In this document: one piece after another, positions 9,776-20,078 of the stretch | Position numbering within the stretch: position 1 is the stretch's first letter | Layout: each line of letters opens with the position of its first letter | Position numbers and translations under genes: made by a program | The notes under the pieces: model-generated | The model's input: only the letters and a program-made list of their open reading frames with translations | Database searches by the model: none | What the model was told of the DNA's origin: nothing | Origin: Luidia sarsii | Taxonomy: Eukaryota > Echinodermata > Asteroidea > Paxillosida > Luidiidae | NCBI GenBank assembly: GCA_949987565.1 | Contig: OX465121.1 | Coordinates: 310,001-374,000 of the forward strand | DNA length: 64,000 nt | Direction of reading: 5' to 3'

Positions 9776-10020
9776 GAAAAAAAAGCCTCAAAGGGCGCCA
9801 GATCTTCTAGGATCACTACTTACAGAACGTTGCAACTTTCAAAACCCAAAGTGGCACTCCGTGAGGAATCTTGTACGATTCCTGCTTATTAACGGGTTGG
9901 GGTTTAATCACCAAATGAATGCTTGTCTTGTAGCCTACTATTCCCCACAAAGGACTTCATAAGGCACCATACTCAAGACCAAAGAGGTCAACAAATCATT
10001 CAGGAACTGTGAGGAGTTTA
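9776..10020 (+). repeat. DR-2 dispersed repeat, uninterrupted copy
   Basis: GCCAGATCTTCTAGGATCAC, AACGTTGCAACTTTCAAAAC, GATTCCTGCTTATTAACGGG and ATCACCAAATGAATG continue without interruption. The second copy (10727-11275) is split by a TT-A element at the matching place. Confidence 0.75.
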
Positions 10021-10030
10021 CACATTGTAC

Positions 10031-10182
10031 AACAAAAAAACTGTTGGAAACTGCTCACAAACTACTAAAATTACCTGCAATACATAAATCTCAAAAGTTT
10101 GAGGGCCGGATGTTTCGATCCTAGCGGGGCCTTTGAGAAACATTGAGTTACCGGCTTATTTCAGAGCGATACTCCTTCCATC
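10031..10182 (-). repeat. FB2 copy joined to an FB1 fragment
   Basis: On the minus strand GGCCCCGCTAGGATC-GAAACATCCGGCCC is FB2. Immediately after 10138 comes ACATTGAGTTACCGGCTTAT and GCGATACTCC, an FB1 right-arm fragment in the opposite sense. The two families therefore sit back to back. Confidence 0.7.
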
Positions 10183-10726
10183 CCAGTCCATCCTTCCAAA
10201 GGGTGTTCATGCTACAGCGTTAACACTGCCGCGGCCCTTCTCACCCTCTTGGCTTGCTTGTGGGTGGGAGGGATCGAATCGATGGCAGGGCTATTATTTG
10301 CTGAGGTCTGACCACCATCAATGCGATGGAATGAGACTTTTCCCCCACCTCCTAAGTGAACAACTGATAATCGGTGCTTATATCTCTCCAGAAATCCTGC
10401 ATCCACTGTGAGTTGGGGAGATGGGGGGAAGGCAAAGGGATTAGGGAGCCAGCAGGCATTGTGGACCCTTCAAGGTTCATCTGATTACCAGTGCTATGAA
10501 TATCCCTGGGGTGAGTCACCTCAGCTCATTCCATCCTCCAAAACCAACACCCCCCCCCCACCATCCTCACTCTTCTCACCAACACCCACCCCCTCACTCT
10601 CTCACCAACCCTCCCCCAACCTCCCCCCCACCCATCCCACCCACTCATCCACCATCAACAACCAATAGGGGAAAAGGAAGGTACAACGTTCAAGGCCTCC
10701 GCTAAGTGTCTATCTGGCGAAAGAAC
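10183..10726. other. Unassigned; C-rich simple sequence 10540-10660
   Basis: A low-complexity CA/CCC-rich stretch produces proline-rich open frames that are artefacts. No gene seen. Confidence 0.45.
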
Positions 10727-11275
10727 TCTAGAACTCTAGAGGGAGCCAGATCTTCCTGAACCACGACTTACAAACGTTGCGACTTTCAAAACCCGAAGTT
10801 GCGCTCCAAAAGGAACTTTCTACGATTCCTGCTTAAAGCCCCTACACAACATTGGTAAGATCGAAAAACAGAAATGTTCACATGATACAGTTTGAAGATG
10901 ATTACAGTAGACTAGAAACCTTGCACTGAAATATTTCTGTCTAAAAAGCTGTATTTTTTTAGAAAAGAGTACAAGAAATCGGAGAAATACATTGAATGCT
11001 GCATTTTCACAAAACAAATGAATCAGTTTTCATTGTTTTCTCGAGACACGGTTGGTGGATTGAGCTGAAATTTTCACAGGTGTGCTTTTTCATGCATATT
11101 TTGGATCAGACAACATATGGATGCTATTTGACCTGGACCAATGTTGTGTTATGTGTTATCCCTTCCAGGGATTGGTGTTTCATCACCAAATGAATGTCTG
11201 TCTTGCACTATTCTCCAACATTATTCAGCACCATCACAATGCTCAGGACCACAGAGGGCGACAAATCATTCTCCT
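10727..11275 (+). repeat. DR-2 copy interrupted by a TT-A element
   Basis: Left part (10727-10836) has GAGCCAGATCTTCCTGAACC and AACGTTGCGACTTTCAAAAC. Right part (11157-11275) has ATCACCAAATGAATGTCTG and GGCGACAAATCATTC. Together they are collinear with 9776-10020. Confidence 0.7.
10837..11156 (+). mobile_element. TT-A element inserted in DR-2
   Basis: TTAA at 10833-10836 precedes AGCCCCTACACAACATTGGT. Interior blocks (ATGTTCACATGATACAG, ATATTTCTGTCTAAAA, GAGCTGAAATTTTCACAGG, GGATCAGACAACATATGG) match the copies at 44286 and 49339. The right end GACCAATGTTGTGTTATGTG has diverged and lost the GGGGCT terminus. Confidence 0.8.
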
Positions 11276-11300
11276 GACAAAAGGCAGAGTTTACGCATCT

Positions 11301-11405
11301 GAAACATTGAGTAACTGGCTCCTGACAACAGGCAGCATACACACTACCCAAAATGTTGAGTTACCAGCTCTATTCAGAGCCACACTCCATCTCGAAAAAG
11401 AAATA
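11301..11405. repeat. FB1 inverted pair, left portion before TT-C insertion
   Basis: GAAACATTGAGTAACTGGC, GGCAGCATACACACTACCC and AATGTTGAGTTACC with AGAGCCACACTCC follow FB1 order. The sequence breaks at TTAA (11406) and resumes at 12070 with ATGGTGTCAC. Confidence 0.7.
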
Positions 11406-11409
11406 TTAA

Positions 11410-12065
11410 GCCCTGTCCGCATTGGACTTTTGGGAACTTTTTCCCATTTTTAAGTCCAGTGCGGACACCGGACAGCCGGGGACATTTTCCTCTCAGTAAC
11501 TTTGCCCGAGTCCAGCGGTTACTTCTACCGGCACAAATTCTGCCCAGGAAAAGTTACCCGATCACTTTTCCAGAGAGGATAAGTCCAGTGCGGACAGTGC
11601 ATGCAGAGCTAGTCGGTAAAAGCGGCACACGGGAGCCCACCATGCATGCGCTGTGCACATGTACACGTAGGCCTGTGGCAAGTTTCCAATGCGTTGTTGT
11701 GTGTTTTGGGTCGCAATCATGGCGGATATTATTATTGATACAGTCAGAAATTTGGTTGGTGCTACCGGTGCATCATTTCCAGATGATAATGGAGGACGTC
11801 AGCGTCGTATCTTACGATGAAAGAAAGCACAACAACAGATGCGTCCACTAACAACAGCTGTTGACGGGTCAATGGGGAAAGGTCACAGAATGCGCCCTCG
11901 TGAGTCATTATACTACCAGCTCGGTAACATCTTCCACAGTCTCGGTAAAATTTTCCCGAGTCGAAAGTCCAAGTGCAGACAGTGGTTATGTATTTAACTA
12001 TTTTTTTTATTTTCCCATCGTCTCGGTAAAACCTTCCAAAAAAGAAGTCCAATGCGGACACGGCT
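11410..12065. mobile_element. TT-C family element, long (656 bp), TTAA-flanked
   Basis: It is bounded by TTAA at 11406-11409 and 12066-12069. Left end GCCCTGTCCGCATTGGACT and right end AGTCCAATGCGGACACGGCT are inverted. Internal reverse copies of the terminus (AAGTCCAGTGCGGACA at 11451, 11580) are typical of the family. It contains the 33-codon frame described separately. It disrupts an FB1 copy, which gives its relative age: younger than that FB1. Confidence 0.85.
11719..11820 (+). CDS. 33-codon open frame inside TT-C; possible transposase N-terminus relic
   Basis: ATGGCGGATATTATTATTG opens a frame MADIIIDTVRNLVGATG followed by ASFPDDNGGRQRRILR and a TGA at 11818-11820. The context TCGCAATCATGG is a fair animal start. 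The frame is short and I do not recognise it, but its composition (amphipathic start, then a basic GGRQRRILR end) is less repeat-like than its surroundings. It could be the start of the transposase of the autonomous partner retained in a deletion derivative, or chance. Other TT-C copies in this window do not clearly keep it. Confidence 0.25.
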   Translation: MADIIIDTVRNLVGATGASFPDDNGGRQRRILR

Positions 12066-12069
12066 TTAA

Positions 12070-12126
12070 ATGGTGTCACTTTAAAATGGTTCCACTTTAG
12101 TACTTCCATCATGCAAACCTGCAAGG
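12070..12126. repeat. FB1 right portion after TT-C insertion
   Basis: ATGGTGTCACTTTAAAATGG and TTCCATCATGCAAACCTGC complete the FB1 unit begun at 11301. Confidence 0.65.
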
Positions 12127-12750
12127 CTCATCTTTACTTGGGGCTACTCACTCTGCCTTTGTTTGAGCGAGGTTGAGTTCTCAAGCTTGGGAGTTTGTAA
12201 CACTTGAGTAGACCTGTAGATTTTGCCACCTCCTCCCCCCACTACACCTCTCGCCAGACCCCATGGTCTTCGTCCAACCACAATCCCATCACCTTGTCTC
12301 ATTCCGGCTTGGCCCACTTTGTATTCAGATGATCCATATGCAGACAGACTTCAAAAAGGCCTACGGATTGGAGCAAGGTCTCTTTACGATTTTGTTTTGT
12401 TTTGCGCCAGACAAAGACTTTGGCTTCAATGGCTTTGACGAGAATAAACCTGCCTTTGTAGAGATTCCACTTCCTTCTTTTTCCTCAATAGAGGTTTAAT
12501 TGAAGAAGGGTCCGCAGATAATCCCCACCCCCTCTCCGGCTTTTCACTTGGGATTAGGATTAAGCCATGACACTAAGTGTTTGTTTTGTGGCGATTTAGG
12601 CTTAGGGTTCATCTCAGGATGTCTAGGGTGGAAAGACCTTCCGATGACAAGGGGGAAGAGTGAGAGGAGAGATAGTACAGGCCAATGCACTGCACTAGAG
12701 ATGGAGCTTCAAAGTGCCATTGTTGTTTTTAAAGGGCCTTAAGTAAATAT
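12127..12750. other. Unassigned sequence
   Basis: Two overlapping open frames of about 75 codons (12223-12499) have no recognisable domain. No gene called. Confidence 0.4.
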
Positions 12751-12861
12751 ACAAAAAAAAAGGTCGCAAACTCCTCACTGACTAAAATGGCCAGCGATAT
12801 ATACATCTCAAAAGATAGAGGGCCTGACGTTTTGATCCTAGCAGGACCTTTCTCAAAGGCA
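12751..12861 (-). repeat. FB2 copy
   Basis: Minus strand: GAGAAAGGTCCTGCTAGGATC, AAAACGTCAGGCCCTC, then the GTCAGTGAGGAGTTTGCGAC tail. Confidence 0.85.
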
Positions 12862-12892
12862 AAGTTGTTAAACCTTGTACAAGAGCAGAGCC

Positions 12893-14352
12893 AAGGAGCA
12901 GTTCACAGGTAAACGTGATTACTTAGATCACAATTTGAATTGCGATTCAAAGTTCACTTCTTCTTCTTTTGTGGACACAATAAACACGATCATTAGTGGG
13001 ATATGAATCATGATTCGGACTCCACTATTATCAGTGAGACTTTTCTAAATGATTGCATTTATTTGCCATGTGGTTCATGTGGAAACAAGTCACAATTTGG
13101 AAAAAAATCCCTTCCCCCAAACTCCTCCACTAATTTCCATCAAGTTAATTTCACTGCCCCCTCCAAAACAACAACAGAACCAGACAAAATATTTGACCCG
13201 CGAATCAGGCTAAAGCGTGAACAAAAAATCATCTTCTTTTTTCTTTCAAACACAAATCCAAACTCTACATTCTTCCCAGAACTTTGTGATTGGGAATGCA
13301 TTAAATGCTACTTTGGAGTGGTTAAAAGTTCTCAGAACAAAATTCAAAGACCACCTACAAATTGTAAAGACATTTCCATCCTGCCTATGACAAATGTCCT
13401 GCTACAATTGGAACGTTTTTGTAGGGGGGGGAGTTATATTTTCTTTGACAGACCTATTAGTAATTGTGTATTTTTGCTGGGGCTATTTTTTCTGCTTCAA
13501 TTTCTAAATGCCAACATTCCTTAGAGGCTCAGAGGGATTTTTCCGCCTTTTTCTTTTCTTTCATCATGATCTCGTTTGTTATTTTGCTTTCCTTCAATGG
13601 GGGACAGGGGTTTTCAGAAACCACAAACTTTTCCCTGGCAGCAAGAAACCTTTGTCTGGAAAACGAGTGAAAACAAATTAAGGAAACTTTTAAACAGAAA
13701 AAAGCGACGTCAATGGGCAGGTCTTACGTATAGAAAGGGTCCTTGTACATGTACAGCTGTTCAAACTATACAAAAATAATAAAAATTGCATCTATTTGGA
13801 TATGTGAGGCAATTCACGATTCAACCTCCTAATTTTTGGTGTGTGGACCCAATAATTGCTATTAGACCCAAAAAACAGAAATAGCTGTGCTTACATGGTA
13901 TCTGAAAAATAGGGTAGGAACATGAAATGTTTTGCCTGATTTATGCTGAGTCATGTACTGGCTAAGTGTCACATTATTATACTCTAGCCGACATGAACAT
14001 GATTTACATGGGTTGGTTGATTTAAATCACATTAAATCACGTTGATTGAAATCACTGGTCGCACAGTCAAAATAGGGTAGCGCCAACGCCTGTCAAAATA
14101 GGATCGGTCAGGAAACACACTTTCCACAAAAAAACTTTAGGGTCGACAAGGAAATATTTTTTATCTTTATCTCATTAGTGAGATTTGAATCGCAGTTCAG
14201 ACTCAGAAATGAGTTCAACTTTTATTTTTAAAAACACAGTTGCTAACCACAATCGAATCGGGTCGTGGTTTGTTTTTCGTGCGCGTGCGAACACAAGCAA
14301 AAAACCCACCACTTTTGGAATCGCAATCATTTGCAGTGTGAACAGCCCCTAG
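12893..14352. mobile_element. Possible long NV-D family element (about 1.46 kb)
   Basis: The ends AGGAGCAGTTCACA (12896) and TGTGAACAGCCCCT (ending about 14350) are similar inverted repeats, and both edges carry NV-D motifs: TTTGAATTGCGATTCAAAG and GGACTCCACTATTATCAGTG on the left, TTTGAATCGCAGTTCAGAC and AACCACAATCGAATCGGG on the right. About 1.1 kb of AT-rich sequence lies between. A 173-codon frame (13003-13524) is inside, with no recognised domain. Two independent short NV-D fragments are the alternative. Confidence 0.4.
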
Positions 14353-15003
14353 TGAGAATGATTAGGAGCCAAATTACTTCCATCCATTCGGAAGCTCACT
14401 TTCTAAAAACGTCTGTCATGTCACCAAAACCAAAACCAAATCCAGGAATGCAAGTGCTTCTGAATCCCCACCTCCCCAGTCCCACACCCCTTTGGGGAGA
14501 GCAGAGAAAGTTCACTGTACTAGAGCGATTAAATCAAGCTTCTTTCAGATGTTTTTGGGGGGGGTCTTCGTCTTCAACGATCAAAGTCTGAGTCACAAAC
14601 TAAAATCGGCAGCGATTGGTGTCAAGGGGCACAAAACGATGCAGACATTCTCAATGCCATTCTTTATCTCGGTGACACACACTTGCTATTGTGTTCAAAA
14701 GGTTTCATAACCCTTTTCTTCTAGGCCGCCGAGCTGCTTACCGGTATAGCAGCTCAAGCAAAGTTCTCATCCAGCCAGAAAGCCACTGGCAGAGGCTTGC
14801 CGTAAACCTTTTGCAAACACATTCCGTCTGACCTCCCAGCTAAACTGCATAGTGGAAGGGATTACCTACCTTCTCTATTTTGTGAACATCTGCACATGTT
14901 CAGCATCTTTGTTTGTTTTTGTTTTTCCCTCTGTTTGTGCATTCTAGACATGCCGTTCGGCGTTGCCAATGACTAGTATTTTTCAAAAGAATGTTAAAAG
15001 TTT
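14353..15003. other. Unassigned sequence
   Basis: No gene or repeat recognised. Confidence 0.35.
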
Positions 15004-15212
15004 TAAGTGGAAGGTTTGCGGTTGACAACTCTACATTTCAGGAAGTGTGGATTCTGCCCATCGTCCAGAGAGTGAAGACAGGCAGAGTACACACTACCAG
15101 AAACAGTTACCGGCTCTTACCGCACTCATTCCTGAAAGAGAAGTGCTACATGGTGTCACTGCAAACCTTCCACTTAGTATTTCCACCATGCAAACCTTCA
15201 AGTCTTGCTTAA
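15004..15212. repeat. FB1 inverted pair
   Basis: Left arm TAAGTGGAAGGTTTGCGGT with AGTGTGGATTCTGCCCATCG; right arm GGCAGAGTACACACTACC, GAGAAGTGCTACATGGTGTC, AACCTTCCACTTAGTATTTC and CATGCAAACCTTCAAGTC. Arms are about 90-110 bp. Confidence 0.8.
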
Positions 15213-15471
15213 ATTTTTTCACTGCAAAATTCTGGACTATAAGTTTAAGGCCTTATTAAGTGACACTCAAATGCAAACTTCCAAAGTGGTCATTTTTGCT
15301 AGGATATCAAACCGTGTAGCCTTTTTGCAGTTGTCAATTTCTCATCATTCTCATCAGGAAGCAGTTTGCCATATTTTTGCATCACTTACATAAAGCACAA
15401 TAATGTATGTAGCTGAACAAAATCTGCAGTCAAAAGGCTTTTAAATTTCAACAAAATGGACTTAATTTAAT

Positions 15472-15536
15472 AGAGGGCCGGACATTTCACTCCTCGCAGG
15501 ACTTTTCTCGAAGGAAAGACCTTTCTCAAAGGTTTT
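15472..15536 (-). repeat. FB2 fragment
   Basis: GAGGGCCGGACATTTCACTC, then CGCAGGACTTTTCTCGAAGG and a second GACCTTTCTCAAAGG. Confidence 0.65.
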
Positions 15537-15539
15537 GAG

Positions 15540-15655
15540 TCCAAATGAGTAACTTGACTTATTTAACTGTTTTTAAAGAGCTGCCCGTCACAAGTGTCAT
15601 TGCCTTTTAAGGGATAAATAAAGTACCGGTACCGGTAGTTTGAATTGAATTGACT
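15540..15655 (+). mobile_element. 3' tail of a non-LTR retrotransposon
   Basis: TTTTAAGGGATAAATAAAGTACC followed by a short TTTGAATTGAATTGA repeat is typical of the 3' end of LINE elements with an AATAAA-like signal and a simple-repeat tail. No reverse-transcriptase frame remains upstream. Confidence 0.5.
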
Positions 15656-15729
15656 ATCTATTTGTGCTCTGGTTTTAGGAAGATGTCAAAATGTCCAAAA
15701 ATTAATTGCGGATGACAGAGGGTGTCTAT

Positions 15730-16075
15730 GATTTTAAAAGAATTCAATGAGCGTTTGCCCTACTTGACGTAATAAGCTCCGAGCACTCAGTGCTTTGCCC
15801 GATGCCTGATGAAAAAAATTCAGGTAGCTCGGGGGGGATTCAAACCTGTGACTCCTTCGTTCAAGTGCAGACAACTTAACCACTTGACCACCGAGCTGGT
15901 CGAGGTTGTGTGGTGTATTAGAATAATGTAAAGCGGCGGGTAACGCATTGCATCAATGTTATAACATGCCCTGCTCGACCTAATATTACCCCCATTGAAT
16001 TACATTCTCCTCGACGCAGACATCATATTAATCTATGATCTTAAATTGTTGCCCTTAACTCCACACGACACCAAG
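15730..16075 (-). repeat. SINE-2 copy
   Basis: Minus strand: the head CAGCTCGGTGGTCAAGTGG (A-box region) and ACAGGTTTGAATCCCCC (B-box region) lie in tRNA order over 15818-15905. Flanks ATTCAATGAGCGTTTGCCC, CGACGTAATAAGC-like sequence and GACGCAGACATCAT recur at 32700, 53945 and 54430. Confidence 0.8.
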
Positions 16076-16695
16076 TGAAGTGAGTGAATCTGGCCTCTGC
16101 ACCTTTGGAAAGTTTGGTAAAGTCTACAGATTCTCAGCTTTGAAAGGACTGAAACGGAGAACCTCCATTTGTATATTGCATCAACGCACGATCGAAGTAC
16201 TTGCTGCTCAAGAGAAATTGCCAGACGATGAGCAATGCACAGAAACTGTACAGCCTATCACATCTCAGGACATGATAATCGTAAGTTGAGTTACGATGCG
16301 CGGTAAGGCTTTGTGAATGGTGAAATCCATTCCCAGTATAACATGCATTACATTTACACTGAGCATGTGAGCAAGGAAGGTTAGCTATAAAAATGATCAC
16401 AACATGACTTTCCAGGAGATATCGACTTTCCGGACGATTGATCGGATACTGAACGGTACATACGGCCTATCACAACACAGGACGGGGTAATCGTAAGTCG
16501 AGTTACGATGCGAGGTAAGGCTTTATGAAATCATGGAGCTATTTATATACATCTCCATGGTGAAAACCACCCCCAAGCTTTGCATGCATTACAGTGAGCA
16601 AAGAAGTTGAGCTATAAGTATGAAGTAAGCGCAGAGTGACTTTTCCAGGAGATTGGGCAATGGATCAGGATACTGCACTGGTACCTACCTGCCCT
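16076..16695 (+). repeat. 212-bp tandem duplication containing GTAAGT
   Basis: CCTATCACATCTCAGGACAT at 16254 and CCTATCACAACACAGGACGG at 16466 start two diverged units; each continues ATCGTAAGT...GAGTTACGATGCG and ends near CTTTCCAGGAGAT. A related block occurs at 55281-55410 and a weaker one at 33590-33660, so this is a repeat rather than an exon despite the GTAAGT. Confidence 0.65.
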
Positions 16696-17430
16696 GCACG
16701 CTTGCTTGCTTGCTCACTTGCCTCACCGAAAACATGAATCAATCTGGTCCCCTGTCCGCTGGTACTGGGACTGACAGCTTGCACCCCAGCTGGCATGCCA
16801 ACTATTCTATCGTCTGCTGCACAACACAAACCCAGAGCCACTGTGCCTCAGCCTGAACAGCATAGCATGCAGGCCGCAATGTCTGCTAGCTCTGCACTCA
16901 TGCTGCATCAGGGTCAACTGAGGTGTGTGTGTGTGGGTGGGTGGAGGGGTACACGATGGCTTTGCTGGCCCTATACAGGTTATTATTTAGGAAGAGGAGG
17001 GGGGGGTTGCAATGGGGGAAAGGGTAAGGGTGGTGCAATGGGGTAGGGAATACACCCCTAGGGTACTTACTAGGCCCTGTCACAAGCTGAGCTAGTCAGT
17101 AGCGCATGTTGACACCATTGGTACCTGTGTTTCTTTTGTTTTGGGTTGACGCACCAGAGAGCTGGGTGACTGGGTTTTTTCAGAGATTTGGCTTTTGGAG
17201 GAGGGGACTGAGAGGGAGGGGGGCAGGAGGTGGGGGGCAAGTCAGTGGCTTATAAAGCTAATCCTGCCCCTATTCTGACTGCACTTTTGTTCATATAAAA
17301 CCTCAATTCAGGCATTAAGTGACTGTATCCCTTTTTACACAAGCAACCTAATAATAAATCTGGGAAACTTCTGGTAGCTTCAGCGGCTTTAGTATAACTT
17401 TTTTTTCAACTAAGTCTGGTTGAGAAACTT
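16696..17430. other. Unassigned; G-rich simple stretches
   Basis: Short GCTT repeats (16703-16720) and G-rich runs (16925-17060, 17200-17250). No gene seen. Confidence 0.4.
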
Positions 17431-17560
17431 AGCGGGCCTGATGTTTTAGTCCTAGCAGGAGTTTTTCAAAGGGAAAAACATTCTCAGAACCTGTCATGTT
17501 CTCATTCAAAAATGTCCTGCAAGGATTGAAACCTCTGTCCCTCTAATTTTTAAGATTTGA
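17431..17560. repeat. FB2 inverted pair (diverged)
   Basis: GCGGGCCTGATGTTTTAGTC and CTAGCAGGAG on the left; TGTCCTGCAAGGATTGAAAC on the right, followed by CTAATTTTTAAGATTTG. Confidence 0.75.
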
Positions 17561-17756
17561 CAAGATCATTCATACAAAAAGCCACCACCAGCAATTCTTG
17601 ATTTGTTATCTTCGCCACAAACAGCAAAGAAAACCAATAATTTATGTTACTTTAATGTGCCATGTAAAGTTCAGGCTTGTCCTTCTCTAACTTAAATCTT
17701 CCTCGCTAAAGGTGCATTGTCATACTCATTTATAGACTAAATACGATTACTAGTAA

Positions 17757-17872
17757 ATTATTTTTAATAACAATATAAACTACCCTTTTTTAAGAGGAAT
17801 GTCAATTCCTATCTCCAGCCATCCTGAGTTCCTCCCTATCGCCTTCCTTCCTTTATAACCCTTAACCTAGAG
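17757..17872 (+). mobile_element. LINE 3' remnant
   Basis: TTTTTTAAGAGGAATGTCAATTCC-TATCTCCAGCC translates as part of the KRNVNSYLQPS tail also seen in the reverse-transcriptase remnant at 50216-50419. Only this short end is left. Confidence 0.55.
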
Positions 17873-18054
17873 TGACAAATTTATACCCTTGTTTCGGGCA
17901 AAATTGCATAAAAAGAATAAAACAGTAATTAAAACACAAAAATGTAACAAACTGCTTTTGTATTTGGTGATTCATGCACTGTTGGATCTGGTTAAAATTA
18001 ATTTTAAAAATGGAAAAAAAAATAATGACCAAAATGCAAAATTCTCAAAAAATA
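17873..18054. other. Unassigned AT-rich sequence
   Basis: Nothing recognised. Confidence 0.35.
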
Positions 18055-18103
18055 TGACTGGCATTTTGATCGTAGCACTAGCAGAACCTTTCTCAAAGGC
18101 AGA
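18055..18103 (-). repeat. FB2 fragment
   Basis: GGCATTTTGATCGTAG and GCAGAACCTTTCTCAAAGG. Confidence 0.7.
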
Positions 18104-18617
18104 ATTGTTCTTTTTAGCATGAAAGTTGAAACAAACTTGTCTTTGCTACATACTGTACGTCTGTATCTCTGCTGTACATTCTACATAACAACATGAAATA
18201 GAATGTTATTAGGATTTGGGGAGTTTGGGTCTAGCTTTGATTTTGTTGAGACGACAACAATTTATATTATTTCCTACGATAGGATCAGAAATCAAAGCTA
18301 CACACATGTAGTGCTGTTCCCCATGTGCGACCAATTACTGGGTTGGGCGAGTATCGCTATGGCAACAGTGAGGGCTGTGTCATGGCGTCACGCACAGCAT
18401 CATGTGGCCTAGTATGAATTATGACACGGCTCTCTTGAATTTATGAGTCGGGGTTATTTTGTGAGGAGGGGGTAGGGAGGGGGGGTGGGCAGAGGAAATA
18501 CAGAGGGGAAAACCTCCCAGAAAACAGGTTGCGGCCACAACTGTGACCAAAAAAAGGGAAAGGAAATCAATTAATGAGTTGTTTTCATAGTGATCTCATT
18601 TAATAAAAAACGCAAAA
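18104..18617. other. Unassigned sequence
   Basis: No gene or repeat recognised; a G-rich stretch lies at 18462-18500. Confidence 0.35.
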
Positions 18618-18738
18618 AGGTCTGACATTTCGATCCCAGCAGGAATTTTGTGTGAGGATTAGCTACCAACACACTCCAGAGTCCAGCCTCTGAGTCTGAG
18701 TATGGTCCTGCTAGGATTCAAACGTCAGTTCAGACCCT
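18618..18738. repeat. FB2 inverted pair (diverged)
   Basis: GGTCTGACATTTCGATCCC and AGCAGGAATTTT on the left; GGTCCTGCTAGGATTCAAAC and GTCAGTTCAGACC on the right. Confidence 0.75.
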
Positions 18739-18960
18739 GCACCAATTTAGAATAATAATGATGATAATATTGGACAGTATACATATTGCGCCTCCGGTAT
18801 CCATCAAAATACGCAGAAGCTCATGGCACTTAACAAAAGACCCATAGCCACACATGAAGCTATCCCAAATCAGACACAGTTGTGGTAATTTGGGGTTTTC
18901 ACTTTTCAGGCGGTGTTAGATCCACTTCTATGATTATAGATTAAATGTCAAATATTAGGA

Positions 18961-19165
18961 TCTTAATCACTTGATCACCGAGCTGGTCGAGGTCGTGTGG
19001 CGTATTTGAATATAGTATAGCGGCAGGTACTGTGTTGCATAGATATAAAATCATCACACTACAAAGCTGGAGTTGCGGGTTTGAATCAGGCATAGCAATG
19101 AGCACTCAATGCTTATCAAGTTAAGCAGCGCAAAATCTCATTGAAATGGGTTTTTTGTAACTTGC
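18961..19165 (-). repeat. SINE-2 partial copies
   Basis: CACTTGATCACCGAGCTGGTC and GAGGTCGTGTGGCGTATTTG, then a plus-sense piece GGAGTTGCGGGTTTGAATC with AGCACTCAATGC and CTCATTGAAATGG. Two opposing fragments are joined. Confidence 0.65.
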
Positions 19166-19795
19166 AGTGGGCTTTAGGGATCATCGGTACAACTGTATTT
19201 TGGTGACATTTTGGCGGGGGAGAAAAAAAACAGGATGCGCAAAATCAGGGTGTGTACAACGTGCACGTAAGATTGTGGGGGGGGTGTGATGCAGTCTCGG
19301 CGACGACGCAGTCGTGGCGTCAAGCCGCGGTTGTCGTCCTTCGACGGATTACCGGCGTCAAAGCAACTTGGCTTGATTTGGCGAGATCCACCGGTCCCCC
19401 TCGCCAAATAGATAAACGGTAACCTCAGCCTTCAAACTCTAAAATCATTCCCTCGCCTCTAGCCCCTCCCCCAAAAAAAAGAAATTTAAAAAAATCTTCA
19501 CGACGAAAGAAAGTGCTTATAGGGAAGGAAAGCGATGAAATGCAAGGGAGGTACCAAAAAAAAAAAAACTAGGAGCTCCGGATTAGAGAACCAAATTCAG
19601 TTATCAATTCCTGAGCCAATTTGTACGAGGGGAGAGGACATCTGTTCAGGAAGAGGGAAAATTACAGTAAGGAGTTGGTCTTTCCAAAAGAAGCTGAAAT
19701 CTGATCCGAAGATCTCTGGCTGCACATTAGCCTGTACGACGCCCAAATCATGACTTAATCCCTGCCTACACAACATGCTATGCAGACCGCACCCC
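19166..19795. other. Unassigned, CpG-bearing around 19270-19400
   Basis: Sequence around 19290-19350 is rich in CG dinucleotides (CGGCGACGACGCAGTCG) compared with its neighbours. A C5A8 junction lies at 19468-19480. No coding support. Confidence 0.4.
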
Positions 19796-20078
19796 TACAC
19801 AAACATCCAAGCCAAATGTCTGCAAGGAATAGGGAATGGACCCCTCCACTTCTACAGCCAAATAGGGCCACATTTAAAGCCAGATATGTTCCAAATGACA
19901 CACGAAATTGAAGAGTGAACCCTCAGATTGTCTTAGGCTTCACTTACTGTACAATATATCAGTCATTTAGCCTCCAAAGACCCCTTATTAAAAGAAAAGT
20001 TGGGGGTCCACACTTTATGATAACCAGCTGGGCGGAGCCATCTTGAATTGATTTAATGTGCTGCAACCACAAGCAATG
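19796..20078 (+). repeat. DR-1 partial copy
   Basis: TGGACCCCTCCACTTCTAC, AGCCAAATAGGGCCACATTT, AATTGAAGAGTGAACCC, GCCTCCAAAGACCCCTTATT and GGCGGAGCCATCTTG follow in DR-1 order. Confidence 0.8.

Noticed and set aside
13003..13524. 173-codon open frame, the longest outside simple repeats
   Set aside because: AT-rich, starts inside an NV-D edge, no domain or motif recognised, poor codon pattern. Possible relic but not supportable as a gene.
16080..16289. 69-codon frame ending near a perfect GTAAGT, first thought to be an exon
   Set aside because: Its 5' part is SINE-2-related sequence and its 3' part belongs to a dispersed tandem repeat that recurs at 55281.
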